NCBI GenBank assembly: GCA_021613535.1
Contig: CP075492.1
Location: 6,944,001 to 7,008,000, forward strand
Reading direction: 5' to 3'
DNA: 64,000 nucleotides
Source: Adineta vaga
Taxonomy: Eukaryota; Rotifera
In this document: positions 36,264 to 48,900 of the stretch, in pieces
Position numbering within the stretch: position 1 is the stretch's first letter
How the letters are laid out: every line of letters starts with the position of its first letter
Made by a program: the position numbers and the translations under genes
Notes under the pieces: generated by a model
What the model was told of the DNA's origin: nothing
The model's input: the letters and a program-made list of their open reading frames with translations, nothing else
Databases searched by the model: none

Positions 36264-38961
36264 CAACAAAGAAAGAATTCTTGACTGAACCTTTTTTGTA
36301 TAATTATTCTTTATTTTCTTTTTATAATCAACTATATTTTTCTTGTTTCTGGACAGCTAGTCACATGAAAATATTCTTTTCTTACTTGTATAGAAACAAA
36401 CCAATATACATATCATGTACGTTTGTCTTCCCATCAGCTGTTCGATTCTTTTTTTTTCATTTACGTAAAACAGATAAATAATATGTGATTTTTGTATATT
36501 TTTGGTACATATTCTCTTTTTCTTTTCGACGTCACATAACACAATGACTACGAGATCGAATGTAGTGCAATATGATTATAATTTATCAACAAATTGCATT
36601 GACACCGACCTAGTCGCATTGGTTCTTCATCTTTTCTTTTCTTCCTCATCAAATAATTGCCAAAGAACAAATTTAAGTTGAATAAAACGTCTCAATATCG
36701 AAGAAGAATACAAAAGACTAATTACATCATCTACAACGATTACGATTAACTAGCTTCGTACAAGTGCCCTTTCCCGACTTCATATCAGAACATTTTGTTT
36801 TGCTTTCTTTCTCTCTCTACGTCTAACGTTCTATCTCCATATTAATGAATATAACGGATATCTATTGAGAAAAGATTTTTACTTACCGACATATGAATGA
36901 TATGAGAAATCATTTCCTTTACAATTCCTCCGAAATAAAAGAAATACATACGGCAGACATCGGGACAGAATATATGAGCAAAGTGGATTGTAACAGAGTA
37001 AAAAGGAAGGAGAGAGAGAGAGAAAAGACAGAGAGGGAGACCGTAAAGAATTCACCATTGCGAGCGTCAATCGAATCGAAAAAAAAGAAAGAAAGAGAAC
37101 GACAACAACAGAGAGTAGCATACCTGTACAGACCATCAGGGCACAGGCGAGCAGCAATTGAAATGAAAAAAAAAAGAAAAATATATATACATACATACAC
37201 ACACGCATACACATCGTCGTAGCGACGACAATAACAACGGCTATGCAAGGTCTAAATGCAAAACTCCTCTTCGTCTTACGCATAATAAAGAAGAAAAAAA
37301 ATACACGAGAACTCGTCTTCATCTTCTTTTTTTCTTTGCTACTGTGCATTGGATAGAGGAAAAAAAGAAAATATCGACATATGTCTATATCTATGCATAG
37401 ATTTCTCATACGTATACACGAGTGTGTAATTCTTTAGCCAGCTCGTGGTATTTATGACATCCATATTTTGCTCAAGGTGTAGGAAAAAAAAAAAGAAAGA
37501 CAAATAATATATAGAGAACGATTACAATAACTAACGATATATACACGTAGAGATATGGATGCATATTCATCTATACTATTGTCTCACCTCAATTAGAGAC
37601 GACAACGAAGTCCAATGATAATTACCTATATGAATATAGACATATATATGTCCAACTTTCTTTCGCATACCTTCCAAACGAATGACTGAGCTTTGTGTAT
37701 GTGTATGTTAAAATGAAATATATTTCATCACTCTCTTTCTCTCCCTCTTCTTCTTCTTCTAATTATACGAACTCTTTCTCTCTCTTTTTTTTCTCCCTCT
37801 CTGTGCTCTATGTATGCACAAACAGACACAACACTTCAACTGTAGCGAGTAGGTAATGAGAAGACTTTAAAAAAAAACTTCTACTACCTCTGAGGAAAGA
37901 CTGTCACATTCGAGTACCTTTCTCTTTCTCTCTCTCTCTCACTCACTTCATAATCAAACAAAGAATGAAAGAAAAGATTGATTTTTTTGCCGCACAGAAA
38001 ATGCCATAACAATAGTTCTGCAGATTTTCTTTTTCTTTTTAAATAGAATTGAACTATGTAAACAAAGTGAACTGAAAGAGTATGTACGTATGTGTCTACC
38101 CACCGTTGTCAATGACACAGAAATAAAATCATTCGTTGAAGAATGTCGATTCTTTTGTTACTCCATATTGAAAACGAAATCATCCATTTCGAAGAAAGCT
38201 CTCGAGAAAAAAGAAAACAAATGCTTCACGAATATTAAATGGAACCATCTTTAACAAAAGAATGAAATAACTGTTGATTTAGAATCGATCTTTCTATAGA
38301 AGTTATTTCGAACAATAAGACAGATAAGCTATTTTATTCATAAGTGTTTATATTTCTTTTTCAATGAAACAAAAAAGAAAAGGATCAAGATAGTTTCTCA
38401 TGATCTACTGATTATAGTTAATAAGAATGAAGTAAAACATTGATATCTACATATATATATATATGTATTCGTTTTGTCGAATATTTCTTATTACAGATTA
38501 AGTTTTATTAAAAAATGAGCAAGATATTCGAAACGTGATTAAGATTAAGATGTAATTTTATACTTTGAGAGTTAGGATTCATATTCTATTTCGTAACAAA
38601 AGAGTCAATAAATGACGAGATTTTTCTTCATTCATAAAGAGAAGAAAATAGACATCCTTTCAAATGAAGCAAAAGAACCTGAACTTTTGTAGTTTTAACA
38701 AACATATAAATATTCTACTGATTATAAATTTATAAAAAAACAAAAATATTTTAGCATATTAATCATTCTTTTGATTGGAATTCAGAGGAATTTAAAACAT
38801 TTGCTTGTTTCCGATACAAATGTTCAGTGTCAGTTTTTATTTCTTTTTTAAGGAATCTTTTTCTAGAGAATCGTTGAACTTCTCTCTTTCCTACATTTTG
38901 CAATAGAAAGTGTCGATTACAAACGTATAGTAATGTCATACTCATACTTTTTATTAACAGC
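36264..38961. other. 2.7-kb gene-free stretch with polypurine and polypyrimidine tracts
   Basis: No ORF here has domain content. The plus strand is GA-rich around 36,995-37,120 and CT-rich around 37,730-37,830 and 37,915-37,945. Open frames on both strands in the GA/CT parts are low-complexity artefacts. A TATA-type run lies at 38,452-38,465. The region precedes the coiled-coil gene and may contain its promoter. It is the longest gene-free interval between intact genes in this window apart from the left end. Confidence 0.6.
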
Positions 38962-40202
38962 ATGCACCAACGCAAGAGAGTTACGATCGACAACGATGAT
39001 GGCGACGTCGATGATGATGATGTTGATGATGACGACGACGAAGAAGGTGTCAAACAGGAGGTTACTAATACAATTGAGAAATTTGTTCAATCTCGTCATG
39101 TACAAACATTAAAGTATCTACGACATGTTATTGATGAAAATCGTCAATTAAGATTACATATTGATCGATTAAAACGATATCAAGATGATCGTTTACCGCC
39201 ACCAGCACCTCCACCTCCACCACCACTACCACCGCCATCACAACCGACGGTGGTTGCTACGGAAGACAATTCAACTGAAACAGATCCATTACCTATTCAA
39301 CAAGAAGAAACTCATATTGAATTCGATGAGAATCTCACTCATGAAATACCAATTCAAACATCAACGGTATTCTGATTTTTGTTTTTGTTCATGTACAGTT
39401 ACATTTATTTTTCTTCTCTTAGGAGCCCTTTTTCAATATAGAACTTGTTGATAAAGCTACGAATACTGAAAAAGATGATACTGAATCACGATACAATTTA
39501 TTAAATGACGAAATAACAAATCTAAAAAAACAATATAATATAAATCGTGAAGAATTTCAACGTGAACTTGATCGTGTTGATACTCAAAACGTACAGTTTG
39601 AAAAAGATCTCAAGTCTACTCAACAACAATTGATTATTGCTCAACGACGTAATCAGGAAAAACAATCAGAAATTCATAATCTTACATCATCACTTGCTGA
39701 TCAACGATTAACGAATGAAGCCTTAACTATTCGAGTGAATAATCTTGACAAAACGAATGAACATTTAACACAATCATTAACTTCATCCGAACGAATTCGA
39801 TTGGATTTAGAAAGTCAAGTAAGAGAATTACGACGAATCTTTCAAGAAGATAAACAAAAGCTATTCGAAATGCAAGTGGAATGTCAACATCATGAACAAC
39901 AAGTACAAATCTCTGAACAAGAGATTACCTCATTAAAACAAAAGCTTGATGAAGAATTTGATAAAAATCAACAATTAAATGATGAAAACGAAGTATTGAA
40001 AGAAAATATCAAATATTTACAAATTCAATTACAAGATAAAATTCTTCAAGAACAAGAAAATAATCGTGAAAGACAATTGAATAGTAATTTTAAAGATTTT
40101 GTTCAAGTAAAACGAACTTTACAACTCTGTCAACAAGAAAATGAACAATTAAAAATTGAAATTAAAAAATTACAATTGAAACTTGTAAATAAAAGTGATT
40201 GA
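38962..40202 (+). CDS. Coiled-coil protein, possibly rabaptin-like
   Basis: Two exons, about 390 residues. An acidic N terminus (DDGDVDDDDVDDDDDEEG) precedes a short helix (FVQSRHVQTLKYLRHVIDEN). A polyproline segment (PPPAPPPPPPLPPPSQP) and an acidic linker follow. The last 240 residues are continuous heptad-type coiled coil ending LKIEIKKLQLKLVNKSD. A segment FKDFVQVKRTLQLCQQEN near the end resembles the DFVRLSQSLQ signature in rabaptin Rab5-binding regions, but the match is weak. The ATG lies one base after TTATTAACAG, so either this is a leader/5' UTR acceptor or a further 5' coding exon exists. Confidence 0.7.
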
Positions 40203-40441
40203 TTCTGATATCAAATATCTATTTCTATCGCATGTATGTAAAGGTAAAGCTGATAATGAGAAAAGAACGATAGATGTCGTTAATATTCATTGTTACGTAT
40301 GATTTCACTAATTCGATTGTACGGAAAAGACTCCACTAGTAGAAGAGGCCGTGGATTGATGTGTGATGTATTTTACGTCTTTTGAAAAAAGGTTACTCTA
40401 CAGACAATCACAATCATTAACGATTTGTGTAATAACATACG

Positions 40442-41559
40442 ATGAGTGTTGATACTTCAGCATCACCATCTGCGGAGACTATGCCACGTGAGATGACAGT
40501 TGATGAATATTCACAATTGATTGCTAAATGGCAAGAAGCATACTATACATGGAATACCAGTTGTGTTGCATATCACAAGTAAATTGAAATCATATTGATA
40601 AGATGAGTAAAGTTTTTTTTTGTCATTGATTTAATCATTTAAGTATGATGATGTTCAATACATTTACACAACAATTACCAATACTTACAATGACTGTAAC
40701 CTCAAATCGTTCAGCACCTTTTGATCCTTTAGCAGAAATTCGTAATGGTTAGTTAAATCAAATTTATTTATTTTGACGTTGTTCTTCTTGTTTTCTCAGC
40801 ACGTTTGAAAGTTGCATCAGTTTGGCGGCGGTTTTTAGCTGAAGCAATTGATTTTATTCTATTACATGCATTAAAGTAACTATATCTTTCTTTATTTCTA
40901 TTAAATTCGATTATGAATGTGTGTGTGTGTTTTTTTTTAGAATTCTACTGATCTATTTTCTTTCGAATTATTTACATCTTATTGACGAAACTCGTCTTAC
41001 AGTTAATTATATGCTTTCAAGTTTACTCTACGAAGATACTTTATCATTTCCATTAGAACTTATTTGTATTGAATTTGGATATTTAATTGCATGTATCGCT
41101 TTTGAAGTAAATTATTAGTAAATTTTAATGAATGATCTGAGAGTTTGCTCTTTTAGAGTTTTTGTCTAACACGTTACGGTGCTACACCAGGTAAACGTCT
41201 ACTTCGTTTACGTGTTCTCAAATGTGATCATTTACAAGTACAAGAAAATGGAGATGTTACAATCGAACCTGGTACAATCTTGAACAGTGGAGCGTAAGAT
41301 ATCATCTGCGAGATAATCGAAATTGAGAAGATGATGATGATGTAAATCATCTAATTTCATTTTATTTAAAGTAAATGCTATTTGAACTGATATTATTTGT
41401 TATTTTAGAGCATTGACTCGTTCATCTTTTAAAACTCTTATGTCGACATTTTTATTTCCAGCAGTTATTGTGGCTCTATTAACATCACAAAATCGACAAA
41501 CAAGTTACGACATGGCTGCTAACGCCGTCGTTGTCGAACTTGAACGACGAGATTCGTAA
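40442..41559 (+). CDS. FAM8A1: FAM8A1-like RDD-domain membrane protein
   Basis: Relative of FAM8A1, a partner of the HRD1 ubiquitin ligase in ER-associated degradation in mammals. Five or six exons. The N terminus has TVDEYSQLIAKWQEAYYTW, matching the AEYxxxLxxWxxxxY pattern of FAM8A1. The RDD membrane domain follows: ASVWRRFLAEAIDFILLHAL, two further hydrophobic spans, LCLTRYGATPGKRLLRLRVL and the C-terminal SQNRQTSYDMAANAVVVE (compare HNRTAYDIVAGTIVV). Apparently intact. FAM177 starts 115 bp downstream on the same strand. Confidence 0.88.
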
Positions 41560-41665
41560 TCGAATTGATCTTAACTTATTTTGTTATAACAATCGTTTAT
41601 TTGTTTTTTTTGTAAATAATAAAACGACATAGGAGGAAAACATATGAAAGATTTGATCGAGTGAA

Positions 41666-41674
41666 TTATTTCAG
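41666..41674 (+). promoter_or_regulatory. Candidate trans-splice acceptor before FAM177
   Basis: TTATTTCAG directly abuts the FAM177 ATG and lies 106 bp after the FAM8A1 stop codon. This is the same arrangement as before TBCCD1. Confidence 0.4.
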
Positions 41675-42525
41675 ATGAATAATAATCATTCCAATCCTAC
41701 TGATATTGCTCTATCTACAGTGCATGTTGCTGTTGACGATGATGATGATGATGATGATGATGATGATAGTGAATTAGATGAACCACAAGTAATACCTGCA
41801 GTTAAAGAACAAATCGATCCAGTAAGTTTTTTTTCTTCTATATATGTATTACGATGAATGATATTGAATGTTTTGTATTGATTAGACTCAGTTACAATGG
41901 GCACCATGGATCTGGTACTATACAAAACTGTCTGCGAAAAAAGGTTATGAAGCATGTGATACTGCTGGTGAAAAGCTAGCTTGGTTTTTTGGAATTACTA
42001 AACCGAAATATTATTCAGAAATTCAAGAATATGAACGAATGGATGAAGAAGTATGTTTGACTGAAAATTCATTATTTTGATTGAAGATTATCTCTTTGAA
42101 TCGATAGGAACGAGAAGCATGGCGACAATCTTTTCAAGATATTGAACAAACAAATCAGATCCTTGATACAATCGTAAGTTATAGACGAGATATTGGTTTC
42201 CTTAGGTGGTTATAAATATATCTATATCTATATATATATACATACCTTTTAGAGATAAAAAGTAGGTTGGATTTGCTTTATACTTTCTAACTATTGTTGC
42301 ACGAGATACGACAAATATGTCATGGGTTGCTTTATTTCGCTAATCTTACAAAAGTTTGGTAGCAACTGAATATCTAATGAATAACTTTATTTCTTTTTTT
42401 CATATCTAAAATCATCGGATCACTACTTTATATATACAGATTTGCTTCTTTTTTAATAGGTTACTAATCCACCGCAATCATCGAACATATTTACTATTTC
42501 TCATGAAAATGTTACAAATGCATGA
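41675..42525 (+). CDS. FAM177A1: FAM177 family protein
   Basis: Small conserved eukaryotic protein of poorly known function. Four exons. A poly-Asp run encoded by (GAT)n (41,736-41,767) lies where other FAM177 proteins have a poly-Glu stretch. The core follows: TQLQWAPWIWYYTKLSAKKG, EACDTAGEKLAWFFGITKPK and YYSEIQEYERMDEEE, matching the W-x-x-x-F/W-x-W and C-D-x-x-G-E-x-L-A-x-F-F-G signature. The last intron (about 285 nt) is long for this window and contains a (TA)n run. The tail ends NVTNA. Confidence 0.85.
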
Positions 42526-42585
42526 ATTATCTATTCTTTTTCTTATACATATATTCTAATAATTAAAATATGCTTTTTTTATTCT

Positions 42586-42609
42586 TAATAATAATAATAA
42601 TAATAATAA
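42586..42609. repeat. (TAA)8 microsatellite
   Basis: Eight perfect TAA units lie between the convergent 3' ends of FAM177 (+) and the ankyrin/SOCS-box gene (-), which are 118 bp apart. Confidence 0.9.
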
Positions 42610-42643
42610 AAAACATTGCGAAAAAAAGCACAACTCGATTTGA

Positions 42644-44163
42644 CTACGAATAGAGATCATAGAATGATGTTAGGGAATATGACGAATTGTTTAATGAAGA
42701 AATGGATTGTTGAATTAAGAAAAATAATCGTTTACTTGATAGTGATGATTGAAATAGAATTAATTCATCAAGAATTAGATAACGTTGAAGAGTTTTCGGT
42801 AAGATTTTATTCCAATGAATTCGTCGATCGATTGATGATTTTGTACATTGACGAATTTTTCGTCGACATAACGCCGAAAGACGTAATGGTGCTTGTTGGC
42901 ATAGGATTAAAATTGTTTTAATCATTTCTCGACGTTGTTTAAATAAATAAATTCGTTGATTTTCAAGTAAATATTTTAACATTTCAACATAGAAACTAAA
43001 CAAAAAAACCGAGCGTTAAGATCTTTTTCAATGTATCTCTTTTTTCCTACCAATTACCACCCATTTCAATCAATGCACAATAAAGTAATAAACCAAATCG
43101 ATTGGTTGATTCTTTATCTTTAATCACTCGTTGTAAATAAAAGAGAATTAATTCTTTATAATTTTCTATATACATGCGTTGAAGAAAATAGATCATATGT
43201 TCAAGATTTTGATTGAAAACAATCAAATTTTGACTAATTAAAAGATTTCCATAAGTTATTTGACAAGACCAATTTGTTTCTTCATAGAATTTCCAACCAA
43301 TTTCTTCTAAATCTCGTCGAGTTCTCATTCGACAATAGAAAATAAAATCAAATAAAGGAAATAGATAGGGTATATTTGGTGTATAACCAACAATTGCTTG
43401 TTTTAATTCATTTTCATTTTCACAAAATTGTTCAAGAAGAAGTTCAACAACATCTAAACGTTCTTGATAGATTTCTATTTCATTTGGATTTGCATACGAA
43501 AGGCAACCAAGTGCATAACGAAATGGTGAATAACCAAGAAGATTTTCAAATTTATAATCAGCTCCATATGTTAACAGAAGTTTAACAATTGATGAAATAC
43601 CACGATAGATTGCATAGAACAGAGGAGTTAAACCAGACATATCGATATGATTAACATTAGCACCTTTCTTGATTAATAAACTAATAAGATCTTCTTCATT
43701 CGAATCAGATAATGTTGTACGATATTCAATAGCATATATCAATGGTGTTTTACCATATCCTATCGATAGACGAAAATAGAACAATATCTTCGAAAACCAG
43801 ATTTGAAATCTTATTCATACGATCAATTAAATTAAGATTTGTAGTATAATTGCATAGAATATCGATGAAAATTTCATCAGCCCAGCCACATGCTCGATGA
43901 AAATCTGTTGCTAAAATTGATCCTGTTCGTCGATTTATATCTACATTGAGTTCCAAGAGAGCAAAAACAGTATCTAAATGTCCATTTATATAAGCTAACC
44001 ATAATGGTGTATTTCCAACTTCATCGGTATCATTTAAATCAGCACCTTCATGAATCATTTGTTCAATTTCATTAGTTCGACCTTCAACACAAGCTTGATG
44101 AACATGTCGAGACATGAATGTCCATGGTAAGAGATCCATATTTGTTTCGTAGAGAAGTTTCAT
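42644..44163 (-). CDS. Ankyrin-repeat SOCS-box protein (ASB-like)
   Basis: Likely substrate receptor of a Cullin-5/Elongin ubiquitin ligase. Several ankyrin repeats are clear: SRHVHQACVEGRTNEIEQMI, DEVGNTPLWLAYINGHLDTV, YGKTPLIYAIEYRTTLSDSN, and MSGLTPLFYAIYRGISSIVK with LLLTYGADYKFENLLGYSPF. The C-terminal exon carries a SOCS box: APLRLSALCRRKIRQC then WNKILPKTLQRYLIL (BC-box plus an LPxT in place of the LPxP Cul5 box). Joining the exons needs donors GTATGAATAAG (near 43,823) and GTAGGAAA (near 43,050), both giving introns of about 55 nt in phase. After the SOCS box comes a Ser/Leu-rich tail of about 40 residues. Confidence 0.8.
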
Positions 44164-44759
44164 TAAAAAGAAGATAATCGAATAATCGTTTTCGAGAAAA
44201 GAAGAATTAAGGTAATGAACATAAGTAGTAGGATGTAAGAGGGACGAAGTGATTGATTTTGGGAGAAAGTTTTATTGATTGAAGTAGTTAACTCACTCCT
44301 TCCAGGGGGAAAAATTGGAAGATAGAAATTTCGTTTTAGACCGCTTCGTATTTATGTTTATTTTATTTTTGTAACTATGACAGTCGAAATATGATTATTT
44401 ATCAAGCATGAAATATTTTCAATCAATAAACCTCTTTCGATTTCGATAAAATTCAATTCGATTGAGTATCATTACAATTCAATGTTAAAACAATGATTAT
44501 TTCCGCACTATTTCAATCGGCATGATCCCGACACACTTATCCCTACTAGATAGTTATGTCCACTTCAATCGTCGTCGCTGCTTTCCACTCTTCAAAAAAA
44601 TAGAAATCAATCAACCTCGACGCCAATACATCTCATCTCTTCTATCTTCTGCTTGATTTAGACGGATATCCAACTGTGTGATGATTATATTCGCTATCAT
44701 GAACATTGATTAACAAAACTAACTGATATCATTTTGCTATGAAATTTTATTTTCATATT
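44164..44759. other. Intergenic spacer
   Basis: 596 bp of AT-rich sequence between the ASB-like gene and the next minus-strand gene. No feature was recognised. Confidence 0.5.
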
Positions 44760-45601
44760 TTACAAAAGCCAAATTTTTACATTTTGAATCGGCATGCGTT
44801 TACTTTCATCTATAGATGATGAATGTGTAGTAAATTGCAATCGTCGTTGAGATATAACAATAGGTACTTTACGTTTGATTGTTGACGATCGTCGACGAGT
44901 TTGCTTAGGAGTACTGGAGAATACGGGTGGAGTTAGTAAAGGTTGTTGTTGTTGTCGTATAATTGCATCTGAATAGAGAGAAAAAGAGGACATTTTTCGA
45001 TATAAAATTAAAAAAGTGAAACGAACGTGGAGAATCTTTGTTGAATGAATGTGATTGTTGAATTTCATATGGTGTTGAAGTTGCAATTGGTCGAAATGAT
45101 GTATTTGTTCGATGTTTTAAACATGCTGTCGTATTCATTTGTTCAAATAAGAAGAATGTTGGATCTTGTTGTGTATAAAGAATTTTTGTTAATTGTTGAG
45201 AATAACGTCGTTTTGTTATAAACTGTTTTTTCTTCGTTAAAGTCTAGAAAAGAAAATAAGATAAAAATTATTCTCTATACAAATTCTAATCTATTCGAGT
45301 AAGAACAGTCGGAAAATATAATTTATGATGTCACCAACACGTGTGTTTCACACGCTCAATAATGAATGACATAAGATTTGTAATGGATGTTTTAATTGTT
45401 CCTACTCGAAAATTATCTTAATCCATTAAACAATTCCAATATATACATATCGAAAATCGACATGATCAGACTTGTCTGGAAATTAGTTGAAAGTAATCTT
45501 GTTTTATAAATAAATATATTATGTAAATCATTAAGTCAAACCTGTGGTGATGTTTTTCGATTTAGTCGTTGTTGATTAGATCTATTTGTCTTCTTATCCA
45601 T
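44760..45601 (-). CDS. Small basic, probably disordered protein
   Basis: Three exons give about 165 residues. The first is MDKKTNRSNQQRLNRKTSPQ. The second starts TLTKKKQFITKRRYSQQLTK and contains the only hydrophobic patch (DPTFFLFEQM). The third has QQQQPLLTPPVFSSTPKQTR, RRRSSTIKRKVPIVISQRRL and ends PIQNVKIWLL. The RRRSS and TPxxTP-like sites look like basophilic or proline-directed kinase targets. No family was recognised. The first intron is long (about 290 nt), and the other uses a GTTCGT donor, so the exon joins are my reconstruction. Confidence 0.55.
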
Positions 45602-45966
45602 TTTAGAAATGAAAGAAGATAGTGGAAAGAATAGAATTTGTTAAAGAGAAGAAAAGGAAAGGAGAACTTTTTTTTGTTTTTTCCTTTTCTTTTCTTCGAT
45701 GTTTCCAATTGGTGATGAGAAATTCTAATGACGAATGATTTGTCAATTAGAGAAGAAGAAGAAGAAGAGTTAATTTATTGACTTCAATACTGAAGCGGAA
45801 GAATGAAAGAAAGAAAAGGATGATTGAATGTTATTGTTTTTGTTTTTTTACAATCGTTTAAGATGATCAATTAGTTGACATTTGACAAAATTAGAATGTC
45901 TATATTAATGGGTCTTTTATCATCAATATTGATGTTCAGAGAAGAATGAATCTCCTTCGATTATCT
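45602..45966. other. Intergenic spacer
   Basis: 365 bp of AT-rich sequence with a poly-T run and a short GAA repeat, between the basic-protein gene and the ART-TPR gene, both on minus. No other feature was seen. Confidence 0.5.
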
Positions 45967-48900
45967 TTAGAAAAAAAATACACCATCACTTTTAGTACCA
46001 TCTTTCAGTGATTCAAGTCTTTTTCTATACAACAAGAGATCTGGATGATCAATGGATAGAGATCGTTGGCCTATATCGACTGCATGTTGTAAAAAAGCAA
46101 GTGCATTTGTTTGATCACCCATCTTACTGTACACCCAACCAATATCACTATAACAAGTTGCTAGATCGGGATGACTCGAATGGAATGTTTTCTGATAGAT
46201 GCGTAAGGCCTCTTCGTGAACTGAAAGAGCTTTAGCATAATCACCCATGTCAGTATATACTAAACCGATATGATTGTAAGTATCAGCTATATCAGGATGA
46301 ATGGCAGGAAGAGTAGCTTGTTGAATTTCTAAGGCTTTTTGATGAAATGAAAGTGCTTTGGAACAGTCACCTAATTTTCCATAGACTAAACCAATGTTTG
46401 TAAAACAAGTTGCTAGTTCAGGATGATCTGAACGAAGTGTTTTTTCATAGATATTTAATGCATCTTGATAGAAAGAAAGTGCTTTTGTATAATCACCCAT
46501 TTCTGCGTAGACTAGACCAATCCGATTGTATGTGTCGGCAACGTCAGGATGCGTCGAAGAAAATGTTTGCTGTCGAATCTTCAGTGCTATCTCATGTAAT
46601 GAAAGTGCTATGGAATATTCACCCATCTCATCGTAAACTGCTGCACGACAAGTATAGGAAGAAGCTAGATCGGGATGATTAGGTGAAAGAGTTGTTTGAT
46701 AGATTTTTAGAGATTTCTCTTGTATTTCAAGTGCCTTTGAATATTCGCCTATTTCTAAATATACCAAAGCAATATTTTTGTATGTCATAGCAAGATCAGG
46801 ATGATTAGGTGATAGTATATCTTGACGAATTTCGAGTGCTTTCTCATGAAAAGAAAGTGCTTTTATATAATCACCCATTTCTTCATAAACAGATCCAATA
46901 TTGCTATAGGAAGTTGCTAAATCTGGATGATTAGTCGAAAGAGCTATTTGATTAATTTCAATAGCTTTTTCATGAACAGTAAGAGCTTTAGAGTATTCAC
47001 CCATTTCGACATATATTAAACCAATATTATTATAACATGTAGCGAGATCTGGATGATTTTTAGGAAGTGTTTTCCGTGCAATTTCTAATGCTTTTTCATG
47101 AAAAGATAGAGCTGTTGAAAATTCACCAATATCATCATACATTAAACCGGCATTACTATACCACATTGCTAAATCTGGATGATTTGGAGAGAGAATCTTT
47201 TCACCAAGTTCGAGAGCTTTTTTATGATATGAAAGTGCTTTTGAATAATCACCCATTTTATCATAGAGTAATGCATGAGATGAGTAGGATGCCGCTAGAT
47301 CTGGATGATCTGGTGGAAGAGATTTTCGTGCAATTGCATGTGCTTTCTCATGAAATTCAAGTGCTTCGGGATATCGACCCATTTCTTCGTAAACTGAACC
47401 AATATTGTTGTAACACGTAGCAAAATCGGGATGATTGGGAGGTAGAGTCTTTTGATAGATAGCAAGAGCTTTTTCGTGAAAAGAAAGTGCTTTTGTATAT
47501 TCACCCATTTCATCATAAACAAAACCGATATTATTATAGGTCATTGCTAAATCAGGATGATCTTCTGGAAGTGTATCTTGACGAATTTGTAATGCTTTCT
47601 CGTGCACTTCTAATGCTTTATTAAATTCACCCATCTTATTGTATACAACACCGATACTATTATAAGTATCGGCAAGATCTGGATGACTTGAAGGAAGTAG
47701 TTTTTTACGAATTTCAAGTGATTTCTCTGAGAATACAATTGATTGTGTATACTCTCCTTGTTCAAATTTGATAAGTCCGAGTTGACAATAGATATTTCCT
47801 TCTTCCATTTCCTCATTTGTTCTATGTAGTAGAATAGTATATAATTCTTCGGCTTGATTGAATTGTCCTGCTTTCATTAATAATTCACCTAGCCGATAAC
47901 GTCCTGTTGTTCCTTCGATTTCTTCTCGTATTCGTTTAGTTAATGTCAATAATTCTTGATCATTATCGCTTGTTAATATCAATTCTACTTGCCATAAACG
48001 ATCATTATTATCAATTTGTTGAAGTTGACCAATACGAAATATTGAATGCATAGAAAAGAGAATCTCTTCTTCAGCTTGATAATAACTATAATTTGAAATT
48101 GCAGCAAACGGTGTTGATGTTAAAGATGGATCAATTGTCATAACAAATAGAACTCCAACTAAATCTGTTGTAGCAATCGTTTGACGAGCAAAATTCAAAG
48201 AAACATTACAATTTTTACTAGTTGAGAGAAAATTATTAAATGATAATAAGCCATCTTTCGATTTTTGCAATCGATTAAATTGTTTTTCTGACATACCTTG
48301 ACCACGATAGAGAATAAATGAACTGGAAGAATGATCATTACCATACTGTTCAGAATGAAGTTGAGCAATTTGTAAATGTAGATCACGTACAAAGAAACCC
48401 ATTTTGATAATAATATCTAATTCCATTGTACGTAGAGCACGATTGAGCATAGAGAAAAGAAAACATTGATAACTATACCACCATATTGCTGGATGAGAAC
48501 TGTATTCTACTTCAAGTTTAGTAACATTTTCAAATTCAGCAGTATTATCAACGAATACTTCCCGACAATATCGAATGAAATCTTTCAAATAATGTTGTTC
48601 AAAATCCATAGTCAATACAATTTCTTTCAAAATTTGAGTATACATAAATGATTGATCAAGATGATTAGAATTTCGTTCGGTTGTTTCATGACTATTCTCA
48701 ACAAAACTAATTGTAATAGAATTTTGGTCACATAATTGAGCAGCATCTTTAAGAGCTTCACAGATAAGCGAAATTTCCGAGAATATACCTCGAACTTTCT
48801 GCCATTTTGTTATCACATATCTCAGATTTTATTTGATCTATATCAAAGATATAAATTGAACTGACTTGAGACATATTATGTACAAGTGGAATGGTAGTTT

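Noticed and set aside
36879-37409. Long open frames on both strands (up to 176 codons)
   Set aside because: They are products of GA/CT-rich low-complexity sequence, rich in Arg/Lys/Glu or Phe/Ser/Leu runs, with no domain and no splice context.
11648-41559. AMFR and FAM8A1 as a linked ER-degradation cluster
   Set aside because: Both act in ERAD, but they lie 27 kb apart on opposite strands with many unrelated genes between.
41736-41767. (GAT)n run as a stand-alone microsatellite
   Set aside because: It encodes the acidic stretch of FAM177, equivalent to poly-Glu in relatives.
46008-47420. Plus-strand frames opposite the TPR array
   Set aside because: Antisense shadows of the 126-bp repeats; the repeated peptides follow the TPR period.
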